A program made the position numbers and the translations under genes. Source: Enterococcus_E cecorum_C (GTDB lineage: Bacteria; Bacillota; Bacilli; Lactobacillales; Enterococcaceae). From it: a stretch of 31,974 nt of DNA. Position 1 is the stretch's first letter; each line of letters begins with the position of its first letter. Shown one piece after another: positions 26,016-31,974 of the stretch. The notes under the pieces were generated by a model. It did not search any database. It had not been told where the DNA came from and saw only the letters and a program-made list of their open reading frames with translations. The stretch covers positions 1 to 31,974 of the forward strand of contig NZ_JBQKFH010000030.1 in assembly GCF_052119425.1 (NCBI RefSeq). Direction: 5' to 3'.

Positions 26016-26044
26016 ATGATACAACATTTTATCATGTTTTGCAA
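26016..26044 (-). promoter_or_regulatory. Promoter of the XRE-dehydrogenase gene with overlapping dyad
   Basis: On the minus strand TTGCAA (26039-26044), 17-base spacer, TATCAT (26016-26021). A perfect dyad ATGATA-N8-TATCAT (26016-26035) covers the -10 box and most of the spacer. Such a site suits an XRE repressor, and the gene's own product has an XRE domain. The promoter lies about 68 bases before the ATG. Confidence 0.6.
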
Positions 26045-26400
26045 AACAGATTTTCGTGTTCAGCACAAAATGATTAGCTATCCACATAGCTCGTCTTATA
26101 TTTGATATTCTTTACTTAAATACAATGTTTCTTGTCAGGAGTCATAAACAGCTTTTCCCATGAACTCGATATCTGATTCATCATTGGTCGTCACAACTAC
26201 TCTTTGTACGTCATCATTTACTTTTTTCATTAAGGTTCGTAAATTTTAGCGAAAGTTACTATATGAGACTGCTTCCATATGGCAACCCTCATTACAAATA
26301 TTGTATAGTTTTCAAGTACATCATTTCTCATCAAAAAAATCAACAATGCTTTTCATCGCCTATATTTAAGTAATTACGCAAAAAGTCCTCAAAAGTGCGA

Positions 26401-26430
26401 AAAAACCTCCCAAATTTTTTTGAGAGGTTC
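26401..26430 (-). terminator. Terminator of the nucleotidyltransferase gene
   Basis: On the minus strand an 11-bp stem, AACCTCTCAAA with TTTGGGAGGTT (one G-U pair), is followed by TTTTTT. It begins just 7 bases after the stop codon. Confidence 0.85.
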
Positions 26431-26437
26431 CGCATGA

Positions 26438-27346
26438 TTATTGATTTAAATTATCATAAAGGTCTGGATGATAGACACCTTCTGCGATTAACTGGGCAAA
26501 ACTAGCTTTCACTGGTTCAACATCTTCGCGGTAAGTCATGCCATACCAGGTGTCTTCACTCTTGATGACTTTGACTTGAATTTCATCTTTGGCTAATAAT
26601 TCTCCCACCAAGATTGGTAATAGGTATTCGCTACCCATTGGATCTTGAGGCACTTCTCTAGCAAAGAATTCTTCAAAGCCCCTTTCTAATACTGGGATGA
26701 AATCAGGCGTTAAGCCCCACATATTCATCGATACTAAAGATTCTACATCTAGTGCGCGACCATTTGATTCGGCACCGTCTGCTGTTTTGACGATATTTTT
26801 CGTTTCTACGACATCGCTTAAGTAGCCGTCTTTCATATGACAAATACCACGAGTGACGCCACCATTGTCTGATAAGGTATTTTTCAAGATAAAGCCTGCC
26901 ATGCAATAAGTTGGGTTTTCTTGGACTAAGTAATCGTGCAATTGTTGATAAATTTCTTGACCATAGTAATCATCGGCGTTGATGACCACAAATGGCTCAG
27001 TCAAGTGTTCTTTTGCAGCTAATACAGCTTGGCCAGTTCCCCATGGTTTCTTACGTCCTTCAGGTAATTTTCCTGGGATATCCGCTAATTCTTGATAAGC
27101 ATAAGCCACTTTCACTTGATGCTTAGCACAGATTTTTTCAATGCGATCCCCGATAACTTCTTTAAATTCTTTGGCAATTTCTTTTCTGATGATAAAGACA
27201 ATTTTAGTAAAACCTGCTTTAATCGCATCATGAATACTGTAATCCATAATAATATGTTTATTTTCATCGACGGTTTCTAGCTGTTTGATACCCCCGCCAA
27301 AACGACTGCCAATCCCTGCAGCCATAATCACAAGTGTAGTATCCAT
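26438..27346 (-). CDS. Sugar nucleotidyltransferase family protein
   Basis: Predicted 302 residues, GT-A/NTP-transferase fold. The N-terminal nucleotide loop AAGIGSRFGGGIKQLE and the metal-binding VVINADDYYG (about 118) are clear, as is the KKPWGTGQAVLAA stretch. It joins a nucleoside triphosphate and a sugar-1-phosphate. It is not a plain GalU or RmlA by its motifs; it resembles an uncharacterised family of stand-alone nucleotidyltransferases of Firmicutes. It stands on its own between two terminators, with TAGGAG before the ATG. Its closeness to the polysaccharide locus suggests a precursor role, but the sugar is not known. Confidence 0.82.
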   Translation of the reverse strand: MDTTLVIMAAGIGSRFGGGIKQLETVDENKHIIMDYSIHDAIKAGFTKIVFIIRKEIAKEFKEVIGDRIEKICAKHQVKVAYAYQELADIPGKLPEGRKKPWGTGQAVLAAKEHLTEPFVVINADDYYGQEIYQQLHDYLVQENPTYCMAGFILKNTLSDNGGVTRGICHMKDGYLSDVVETKNIVKTADGAESNGRALDVESLVSMNMWGLTPDFIPVLERGFEEFFAREVPQDPMGSEYLLPILVGELLAKDEIQVKVIKSEDTWYGMTYREDVEPVKASFAQLIAEGVYHPDLYDNLNQ

Positions 27347-27457
27347 CTTTTCAACTCCTAACTTTATAGACTTGTTAAGTATAACATAAGTAAGCGCTAA
27401 AAACTACGAAGATTTTATTTATTAAATAGCATAACTAGCATTATTCTCGAAACATAT

Positions 27458-27497
27458 AAAGAGCTGTTAGAATAATCGAGCATTCTAACAACTCTTT
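27458..27497 (-). terminator. Terminator of the chemotaxis receptor gene
   Basis: A 16-bp stem with one wobble, AAAGAGCTGTTAGAAT (27458-27473) and ATTCTAACAACTCTTT (27482-27497), 8-base loop. It starts 10 bases after the stop. The T run is part of the stem end, so efficiency is uncertain. Confidence 0.65.
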
Positions 27498-27506
27498 AAG
27501 AACTTT

Positions 27507-29531
27507 TTATCTATGGAATCGATTGGCAGAAACACGTAATTTTTCTGAAATTTGTTGAAGCTCTCCAACATGTTGACCGAATTCTTCCATCGTAGCGAGG
27601 ACTTCTTCGGCATTAGCTGAAACTTCTTGTGTACCTGCCGCATTTTCTTGTGTAGAGGCAGAAACATTTTCGAGATTTTCTAAGACATCTGTTTGAACTT
27701 GCATAATAGTTTCTGCCACTTGGTCTAAATCCTGAATTTGTTGTAGGATAGATTGGTTCTTATCAAAGGCAGACTGCATCGCTAAAATCGCTTCGTCAAT
27801 CACATCTGTTTGTTTTTGGCTACCAGCTAATGAAGCACTTGCTAAGTCAACCATTTCTGTAGATTTGTGCTGAATCTGATCGATAATCGTCGCTATTTCC
27901 TTAGTTGATTCCTTGCTCTGTTCTGCTAAGTTACGAATTTCTGTCGCTACAACAGCAAAACCTTTTCCTGATTCACCTGCACGCGCCGCTTCAATGGAGG
28001 CATTAAGTGCGAGTAAATTGGTTTGGTAAGAAATGTCGTTAATTACTTGAATGATTTGGGTAATATTTTGGATTTGATGATTCATTTGATCAATATTATT
28101 CATCAAACTATTCATTTGTTTAATTTCATCTTGCCAACTAGTTTGTACTTTATCCATTAAATTTTTACTATTTTGGTTAATTGAAGAGGCTTCAATCGAT
28201 TCAGCATTCATTGATTCCACACTTGTTGTTAATTGTTGAATAGCATGTGATAAATCGTTCATCTGAGCGACACTTTTTTCGGTATCTGCAGCTTGTGAGC
28301 CTGTAACTTGAGCTATTCCAGTAATCGTCTCTGCTACTTCTTCAGTAGCTACATTGGTTTGCTTAGAGAGTTCTAGAAGATTTTTTGACATTTGAGCAAC
28401 TTCTCTACTTTCCCCTTGAACCTCTTCAATCAGCTGTCCAACCGATTCAACCATCTTATTATATTGGTCTCCCATTCTTTGTAATTCATTACCATTTTCA
28501 TCAGGATGGGCTGCTCTGTGAATCAATTTGTGGACTTGATTATTTTGGGTATCCATAACAGCTAATGTACCTGCGCCTAATTTTTGGAAATGATTTGTAT
28601 ACAGTTCAACTACACCTTTAATTAAATTCGTAGCTACAAATGATTGAATGGTAATTAATACGATAATAAATACCATCATAATCCCCACAGTTATGATTTG
28701 GGAAACTAATTGAGCACGCATTTGTTTTCTATCCATCGTTGCAAGAACGGTATATGGATTTTCTGAGGTTCCTTTAATATAGCTTGCAGATGAAAATTGC
28801 TTATTTGGCGCATTAATACTACCTTGACTGTTACTTTGGTTTTTGATTTTTGACAGCAATTGACTTTGTGGATACTGTTTATTCACTAAAGTTTTTGCAG
28901 TAGAGGCTACAACAATACCAGAAGATGCTACTAATGAGATTTGGGTACCTTTTGTTTTGTCTAAAGCTTTAATTAGACTATCAAGTGTTTTAAACGAAAT
29001 ATCTGCGGATAATACTCCAAACTGACCCTCATTATTTTTTATCGCATAGGATACTGTTGAAATAAATTCATGCGTATCAATATCTTGATAAGGCTCTGAC
29101 CATACGGCTTTTTGCGGATTGGCTAAAGCGTCTTTAAACCAAGGTCTAGTCGTGGCATCATAGCCTTCAGGGATAGGTAGCGTAGAGACACATTCATTTT
29201 GGTTTTGGGTAGCGAAGGTCATGCTTAATATATCCGCATCCCCCTTGCTTGCAGTTACAATCATTTTTTCAATTCTCGGCAAGTCAAATCTTTGCGTGAC
29301 TTCTTCCAATTTTGCAATCTCTTGGATACGATTATTTGTCTTGTCAAATAACTCTTTTTGAGCAATGTGTACAGCTTGCACCGTACCTATTTGGTTATCC
29401 TGAATATTCGTTTTCAATGATTTCACAGTACTATAAAAATTAATGATTGCTAAAATTAATACTGGTAATAAAGCAATACAAATTAATGATAAACGAATAA
29501 TCATACTTATACTTTTCTTTTTTGTATTCAT
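27507..29531 (-). CDS. Methyl-accepting chemotaxis protein (dCache type)
   Basis: Predicted 674 residues. Membrane segment one at about 11-32, outside sensor domain about 33-270 with the dCache signature (RPWFKDALANPQKAVWSEPYQD), membrane segment two about 278-305, a HAMP-like linker, then a long helical signalling domain from about 370. The CheW/CheA contact tip is intact: NLLALNASIEAARAGESGKG. No C-terminal CheR-docking pentapeptide is present; the protein ends SANRFHR. It would report an outside small molecule, often an amino acid or organic acid for dCache receptors, to CheA. AGGAG stands before the ATG. No other chemotaxis or flagellar gene is in the window, so motility cannot be judged. 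It is a single-gene unit. Confidence 0.93.
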   Translation of the reverse strand: MNTKKKSISMIIRLSLICIALLPVLILAIINFYSTVKSLKTNIQDNQIGTVQAVHIAQKELFDKTNNRIQEIAKLEEVTQRFDLPRIEKMIVTASKGDADILSMTFATQNQNECVSTLPIPEGYDATTRPWFKDALANPQKAVWSEPYQDIDTHEFISTVSYAIKNNEGQFGVLSADISFKTLDSLIKALDKTKGTQISLVASSGIVVASTAKTLVNKQYPQSQLLSKIKNQSNSQGSINAPNKQFSSASYIKGTSENPYTVLATMDRKQMRAQLVSQIITVGIMMVFIIVLITIQSFVATNLIKGVVELYTNHFQKLGAGTLAVMDTQNNQVHKLIHRAAHPDENGNELQRMGDQYNKMVESVGQLIEEVQGESREVAQMSKNLLELSKQTNVATEEVAETITGIAQVTGSQAADTEKSVAQMNDLSHAIQQLTTSVESMNAESIEASSINQNSKNLMDKVQTSWQDEIKQMNSLMNNIDQMNHQIQNITQIIQVINDISYQTNLLALNASIEAARAGESGKGFAVVATEIRNLAEQSKESTKEIATIIDQIQHKSTEMVDLASASLAGSQKQTDVIDEAILAMQSAFDKNQSILQQIQDLDQVAETIMQVQTDVLENLENVSASTQENAAGTQEVSANAEEVLATMEEFGQHVGELQQISEKLRVSANRFHR

Positions 29532-29730
29532 TTTTCACTTCTCCTCATTCTAAATTATAATGATATATCGGATGTTTTCTAAAAATATAAATACGACATC
29601 GATTCATTTTTGTATAAATTTTTGTTTTCTGTGCGTGTTTCCGGCAATGAATGATAAACATCAAAGATTCCGTTCATAATTTTATTCATGCGAACTGGTC
29701 TTTTCGTTATCTCATTTTTTCTGAAAATAC

Positions 29731-29759
29731 TTGCACGTTATCTCAAAATCTGTTAAAAT
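29731..29759 (+). promoter_or_regulatory. Promoter of the tRNA-Arg gene
   Basis: TTGCAC (29731-29736), 17-base spacer, TAAAAT (29754-29759), about 21 bases before the tRNA. It is divergent from the chemotaxis receptor gene. Confidence 0.7.
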
Positions 29760-29780
29760 GAATTTTGTTGTTAAGCTTCT

Positions 29781-29854
29781 GTCATAGTAGCTCAGCTGGA
29801 TAGAGCATTCGCCTTCTAAGCGAACGGTCGGGGGTTCGAATCCCTCCTGTGACG
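29781..29854 (+). tRNA. tRNA-Arg (anticodon UCU)
   Basis: A 74-base cloverleaf. The acceptor stem is GTCATAG with CTGTGAC (one wobble), the D arm carries AGCTCAGCTGGATAGAGC, the anticodon loop CTTCTAA gives UCU, and the T arm is GGGGGTTCGAATCCCTC (about 29830-29846) with the usual TTCGAAT. CCA is not encoded. It reads AGA arginine codons, common in low-GC genomes. It is the only plus-strand gene apart from debris. Confidence 0.96.
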
Positions 29855-29860
29855 CTAACA

Positions 29861-29899
29861 CAGTCCTTTGGAAGATTTCCAGAGGGCTTTTTTGTTTTT
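29861..29899 (+). terminator. Terminator of the tRNA-Arg gene
   Basis: Stem AGTCCTTTGGAA with TTCCAGAGGGCT (wobble pairs), 3-base loop, then TTTTTTGTTTTTT. It begins some 8 bases after the tRNA. Confidence 0.85.
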
Positions 29900-29962
29900 T
29901 CATATACTCTTTCAACTTGTCAAACCAAATATTCTGTGTTCAGCGACTAGACATTGTGAAAT

Positions 29963-30017
29963 TTGCCCTCCCAATTAAGAAAAGCTCCTTTTATCCGATT
30001 TTCTAAACGGAGGGTAA
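29963..30017. repeat. Nested inverted repeat between tRNA-Arg and queT
   Basis: Outer arms TTGCCCTCC (29963-29971) and GGAGGGTAA (30009-30017), one mismatch; inner arms AGAAAA and TTTTCT. It could fold as a two-step hairpin. No T run, so it is not a usual terminator. Function not known. Confidence 0.5.
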
Positions 30018-30064
30018 GCACACGAATTTCCTCCTGTCTGCGCAAGTCACTTCACATCCTATAA

Positions 30065-30102
30065 ATAAAAAAAAGCAATCACACCATCCATTGTGACTGC
30101 TT
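30065..30102 (-). terminator. Terminator of queT
   Basis: On the minus strand AAGCAGTCACA with TGTGATTGCTT (one wobble), 8-base loop, then a run of seven or more T. It begins about 9 bases after the queT stop. Confidence 0.88.
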
Positions 30103-30110
30103 GAGAAGAT

Positions 30111-30620
30111 TTATTTGGTTAAATCGATTTTTTTACCTACTGCATAGATAATCAATGAACCAACGGCCATCGCAATAAATTCACCGACACCAATTGTTAA
30201 CCAGCTATAGAAAAATGGTAATCCTGCAACAAAAGTTAATTCAGCGGCAATGGTAAACATAGAAACCGCACAGATAACGGTACTTACTGCCATTTTTTGT
30301 TTCATAGATTTCATATTTTCAGTGACTTTCACGTTAATTAACAACACAAAAAGCGTAGAAAGCGTGCCGACCACTAAATCAATGGGTCCCACTTGTGAAA
30401 ATAAATTTGAAATGAATACGCCGACTGTAACTGCCCAGATATAGCGTTTATTGTATAGGGGTAAAAAGTTAAACATTTCAGCGATTCGTACTTGAATAGC
30501 GCCATAACTAAATGGTGCAAGTACTACGGTGAGGGCGACATATAAAGCCGCGACAATTGCAGATTTTGCCAATTCGAGCGTTTTGCTGTTGGCGATTGTT
30601 TGAGGTTTTTCTTGATGCAT
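30111..30620 (-). CDS. queT: Queuosine precursor ECF-type transporter component QueT
   Basis: Predicted 169 residues with five or six membrane segments. It has the QueT family features APFSYGAIQVRIAEMFNFLPLYN near the first helices and the GPIDLVVGTLSTL segment. QueT is the substrate-binding membrane part of an ECF transporter for a queuosine precursor, probably preQ1 or queuine-type bases, used in tRNA modification. The start at 30620 follows AAAGGAG; the longer frame from 30650 would run through the riboswitch hairpin and is not used. The leader just upstream fits a preQ1-II riboswitch, which supports the assignment. ECF core genes are not in this window. Confidence 0.92.
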   Translation of the reverse strand: MHQEKPQTIANSKTLELAKSAIVAALYVALTVVLAPFSYGAIQVRIAEMFNFLPLYNKRYIWAVTVGVFISNLFSQVGPIDLVVGTLSTLFVLLINVKVTENMKSMKQKMAVSTVICAVSMFTIAAELTFVAGLPFFYSWLTIGVGEFIAMAVGSLIIYAVGKKIDLTK

Positions 30621-30629
30621 AAATAAACT

Positions 30630-30690
30630 CTCCTTTGCAAGATTCATCATCTTGGTAATAAGCTGCGACTAAAGGATGGAAGTTTCGCAG
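30630..30690 (-). promoter_or_regulatory. preQ1-II-type riboswitch in the queT leader
   Basis: On the minus strand: hairpin CTGCGA/TCGCAG (30685-30690 with 30663-30668), whose loop contains TCCATCCTTT; a linker CTTATTACC; hairpin CAAGAT/ATCTTG (30649-30654 with 30638-30643); then CAAAGGAG, the queT ribosome site. This is the order of preQ1-II: stem, AUUAC linker, stem, and a ribosome site that pairs with the pyrimidine-rich first loop. The loop can pair with AAAGGA. Ligand binding would hide the ribosome site and lower queT translation. The stem sequences differ from the few examples I remember, so the match is by architecture. Confidence 0.75.
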
Positions 30691-30710
30691 TGTGGTCATC
30701 CACGAAAGCT

Positions 30711-30738
30711 ATCTTATCACAATCAGTAAAAATTGCAA
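30711..30738 (-). promoter_or_regulatory. Promoter of queT
   Basis: On the minus strand TTGCAA (30733-30738), 16-base spacer, TAAGAT (30711-30716). It lies about 20 bases before the first riboswitch stem. Confidence 0.65.
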
Positions 30739-30939
30739 GGGGCAGATGTAAGTGTACCTTTCCACAGCTTTGAATATCCAATTTCTCAAATAAAAAAATC
30801 TTCCCAACATTATCGCTGGAAAGACGGTACATTTTCTAATTATCTATTCTCTTTATCATTCATGTATTTGATGTATATGAGCATTCATCCACTTTATTCA
30901 CTTATACTTGTTTAAGCAATTCATTCATTTCTTCAACAG
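30739..30939. other. Spacer between queT promoter and the IS right end
   Basis: About 200 AT-rich bases in which I see no gene. A plus-strand frame at 30733-30915 has no ribosome site. The bases just left of 30940 would be the target flank of the insertion element, and so the guide portion of a right-end RNA. Confidence 0.4.
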
Positions 30940-31974
30940 GTGAACTACTCACCACTTAGCTAAACCTAACGGTTCTTAACGCTTGAAGTGGGAGCTTCTT
31001 GGGAATAGAGCATACTTGATAGCTTATTTCTTCACTAACAGCGGTTTCTCTTATTTACCAAGCTATCCCCGTAGTTCCTACGGTTTTTGATTGTACCTAA
31101 GCCAATGTTTGTATTCTTAGACCTTCGGTCAAAATATTGATACTAGCATTGATATCACGGTCATGATGAGTATGACAAATAGGGCAAGTCCATTCTCGAA
31201 TATCGAGCGATTTCTTGCCATCTTTATGTCCGCACTCTGAACAAATCTGACTAGACGGAAACCACGTATCCACTTTGATGATTTCACGTCCATACCAGTC
31301 TGCTTTGTATTGCAACTTAGCCACAAAGCTAGACCAAGATACATCAGAAATACTTCTTGCTAATTTATGATTACGCAACATACCTTTTACGTTTAAATCT
31401 TCAATACAGATAATATCGTGATTTTTGATAATTTCTGTACTTAACTTATTCAGAAAATCAGCACGTTGATTCATTACTTTTTCATGTAATCTAGCTACTT
31501 TGCGTTTTTGTTTTTGATAATTTTTAGCTTCAAACAAATTGATACCTTTTTGTTTGGCTAATAATGCCCGTCTTGATAACTTACGTTGTTCACGTTTTAA
31601 TTTCTTTTCCATTTTGGACGTGAATTTATTATTATCAATTTTTTGTCCATCTGAAAGAATCACAAAGTCTGTAATACCTAAGTCAATACCAATGGCAGAA
31701 TTGGTTTTAGGTAACTCGCTAATTTCTTCTTTACATAACAAAGAAATATAGTATTTGCCACTAGAATGACGTGATATTGTAGCAGATTTAATCATCCCTT
31801 TTGGTTGTCTATGAAGCTTAATTCTTACTAATGATTTCAATTTAGGAACTTTTATGAATTTACTATCAATCAAAGCAACTGTACCATTTTGATTATTCGT
31901 TGTATAACTCTGAACAGGATTTTTCTTACTTTTGAAACGTGGAAAGCCAACAGATTTATCCCGAAAAAAATTCT
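30940..31974 (-). mobile_element. IS200/IS605-family element with tnpB, right end to window edge
   Basis: The right end on the minus strand carries a subterminal hairpin, CTCCCACTT with AAGTGGTGAG, and finishes AGTAGTTCAC at about 30940, as is usual for IS605-group elements. The tnpB gene reads toward this end. No tnpA transposase is seen; it, or its absence, lies outside the window. The stretch 30940 to about 31200 is where the TnpB guide RNA (omega RNA, right-end RNA) would be made, partly overlapping the tnpB tail. Confidence 0.75.
31097..31974 (-). CDS. tnpB: TnpB RNA-guided nuclease (partial, with shortened C-terminus)
   Basis: The frame is open at the window edge (first full codon 31970-31972, NFFRDKSVGFPRFKSKKN), so about the first quarter is missing; a TTG at 31873 is not the real start. 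The RuvC-like active site is whole: D in GIDLGITD, E in CIEDLNV and D in HDRDINAS. The zinc ribbon CSEC...CPIC lies between the last two. TnpB is the omega-RNA-guided nuclease of IS200/IS605 elements and cuts DNA next to a short target motif, aiding element upkeep. Translation stops at TAG 31097-31099, but the same frame continues for 13 codons (VQSKTVGTTGIAW) to TAA 31055-31057. TVGTTG is the usual TnpB tail, so the last residues were probably lost by a CAG-to-TAG change. The catalytic part should be unaffected. Confidence 0.9.
   Translation of the reverse strand, partial: NFFRDKSVGFPRFKSKKNPVQSYTTNNQNGTVALIDSKFIKVPKLKSLVRIKLHRQPKGMIKSATISRHSSGKYYISLLCKEEISELPKTNSAIGIDLGITDFVILSDGQKIDNNKFTSKMEKKLKREQRKLSRRALLAKQKGINLFEAKNYQKQKRKVARLHEKVMNQRADFLNKLSTEIIKNHDIICIEDLNVKGMLRNHKLARSISDVSWSSFVAKLQYKADWYGREIIKVDTWFPSSQICSECGHKDGKKSLDIREWTCPICHTHHDRDINASINILTEGLRIQTLA

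Larger units (their letters stand above)
25949..26437. other. Gap upstream of the dehydrogenase gene
   Basis: Holds the dehydrogenase promoter with its dyad (26016-26044), the terminator of the nucleotidyltransferase gene (26405-26430) and the shared TGGCAAC motif (26267-26302). A 31-codon minus-strand frame at 26135-26230 reads MKKVNDDVQRVVVTTNDESD and on; it has no good ribosome site, and I do not recognise it. It may be the remnant of a larger gene. Confidence 0.5.

Noticed and set aside
29712..29915. A 67-codon minus-strand frame across the tRNA-Arg gene (EGFEPPTVRLEGECS)
   Set aside because: It is the well-known false frame antisense to tRNA genes; the tRNA and its terminator explain the sequence.
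30508..30832. Minus-strand frames upstream of queT
   Set aside because: They run through the riboswitch, promoter and the start of queT in the wrong frame; no ribosome sites of their own.
1..31974. CRISPR array
   Set aside because: No series of evenly spaced direct repeats was seen; the only close direct repeat is the single pair at 318-366.

Overview
The window looks like chromosome of a low-GC Gram-positive, most likely a member of the Lactobacillales close to Enterococcus. This rests on the AT-rich composition, strong AGGAGG-type ribosome sites, a preQ1-II-type leader in front of queT, and GlmM and nucleotide-sugar enzymes of Firmicutes type. A species name cannot be fixed from sequence alone. 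Apart from one tRNA, every gene lies on the minus strand.

Layout from left to right: (1) 1-345, a partial unrecognised reading frame and a 21-bp direct repeat. (2) 346-2560, a two-gene cassette of an AAA/ABC-type ATPase and a DUF4435/TOPRIM protein, the composition and gene order of the PARIS (AriA-AriB) anti-phage system; a decayed transposase fragment (2848-3117) lies beside it. (3) 3438-4790, glmM, with its own terminator. (4) 5223-5282, a near-perfect 60-bp palindrome at the end of the polysaccharide locus. (5) 5315-22423, a long capsule/exopolysaccharide operon read right to left. (6) 22424-23379, a long gene-poor gap with the terminator of a second unit. (7) 23380-25948, UDP-sugar epimerase and a nucleotide-sugar dehydrogenase with an XRE-type helix-turn-helix at its N-terminus. 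(8) 26438-27346, sugar nucleotidyltransferase. (9) 27507-29531, methyl-accepting chemotaxis protein. (10) 29781-29854, tRNA-Arg(UCU) on the plus strand. (11) 30111-30620, queT under a preQ1-II-like riboswitch. (12) 30940 to the end, an IS200/IS605-type element with a TnpB gene cut by the window edge.

The polysaccharide genes form a Wzx/Wzy-type pathway. Sugar-nucleotide enzymes: a CapD/PglF-like 4,6-dehydratase, a complete DegT aminotransferase and a NeuD-type acetyltransferase (possible 4-amino or diamino sugar); CapE, CapG and CapF (UDP-L-FucNAc); dehydrogenase plus epimerase (UDP-GlcA to UDP-GalA or similar). A phosphoglycosyl transferase starts the lipid-linked unit, three glycosyltransferases extend it, acyltransferases decorate it, Wzx flips it and Wzy polymerises it. 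No cpsABCD/Wzd-Wze-type regulator or kinase genes are present here. The locus is a mosaic: 5315-9503 and 16747-19863 look richer in G+C by eye than 9612-16746, and an older aminotransferase gene (19976-20560) is cut off just before its catalytic lysine at one of the joints.

The main points for a second look are the PARIS-like cassette, the XRE-dehydrogenase fusion with a dyad over its own promoter, the broken aminotransferase joint, the palindrome at 5223-5282, and the in-frame amber stop near the end of tnpB.
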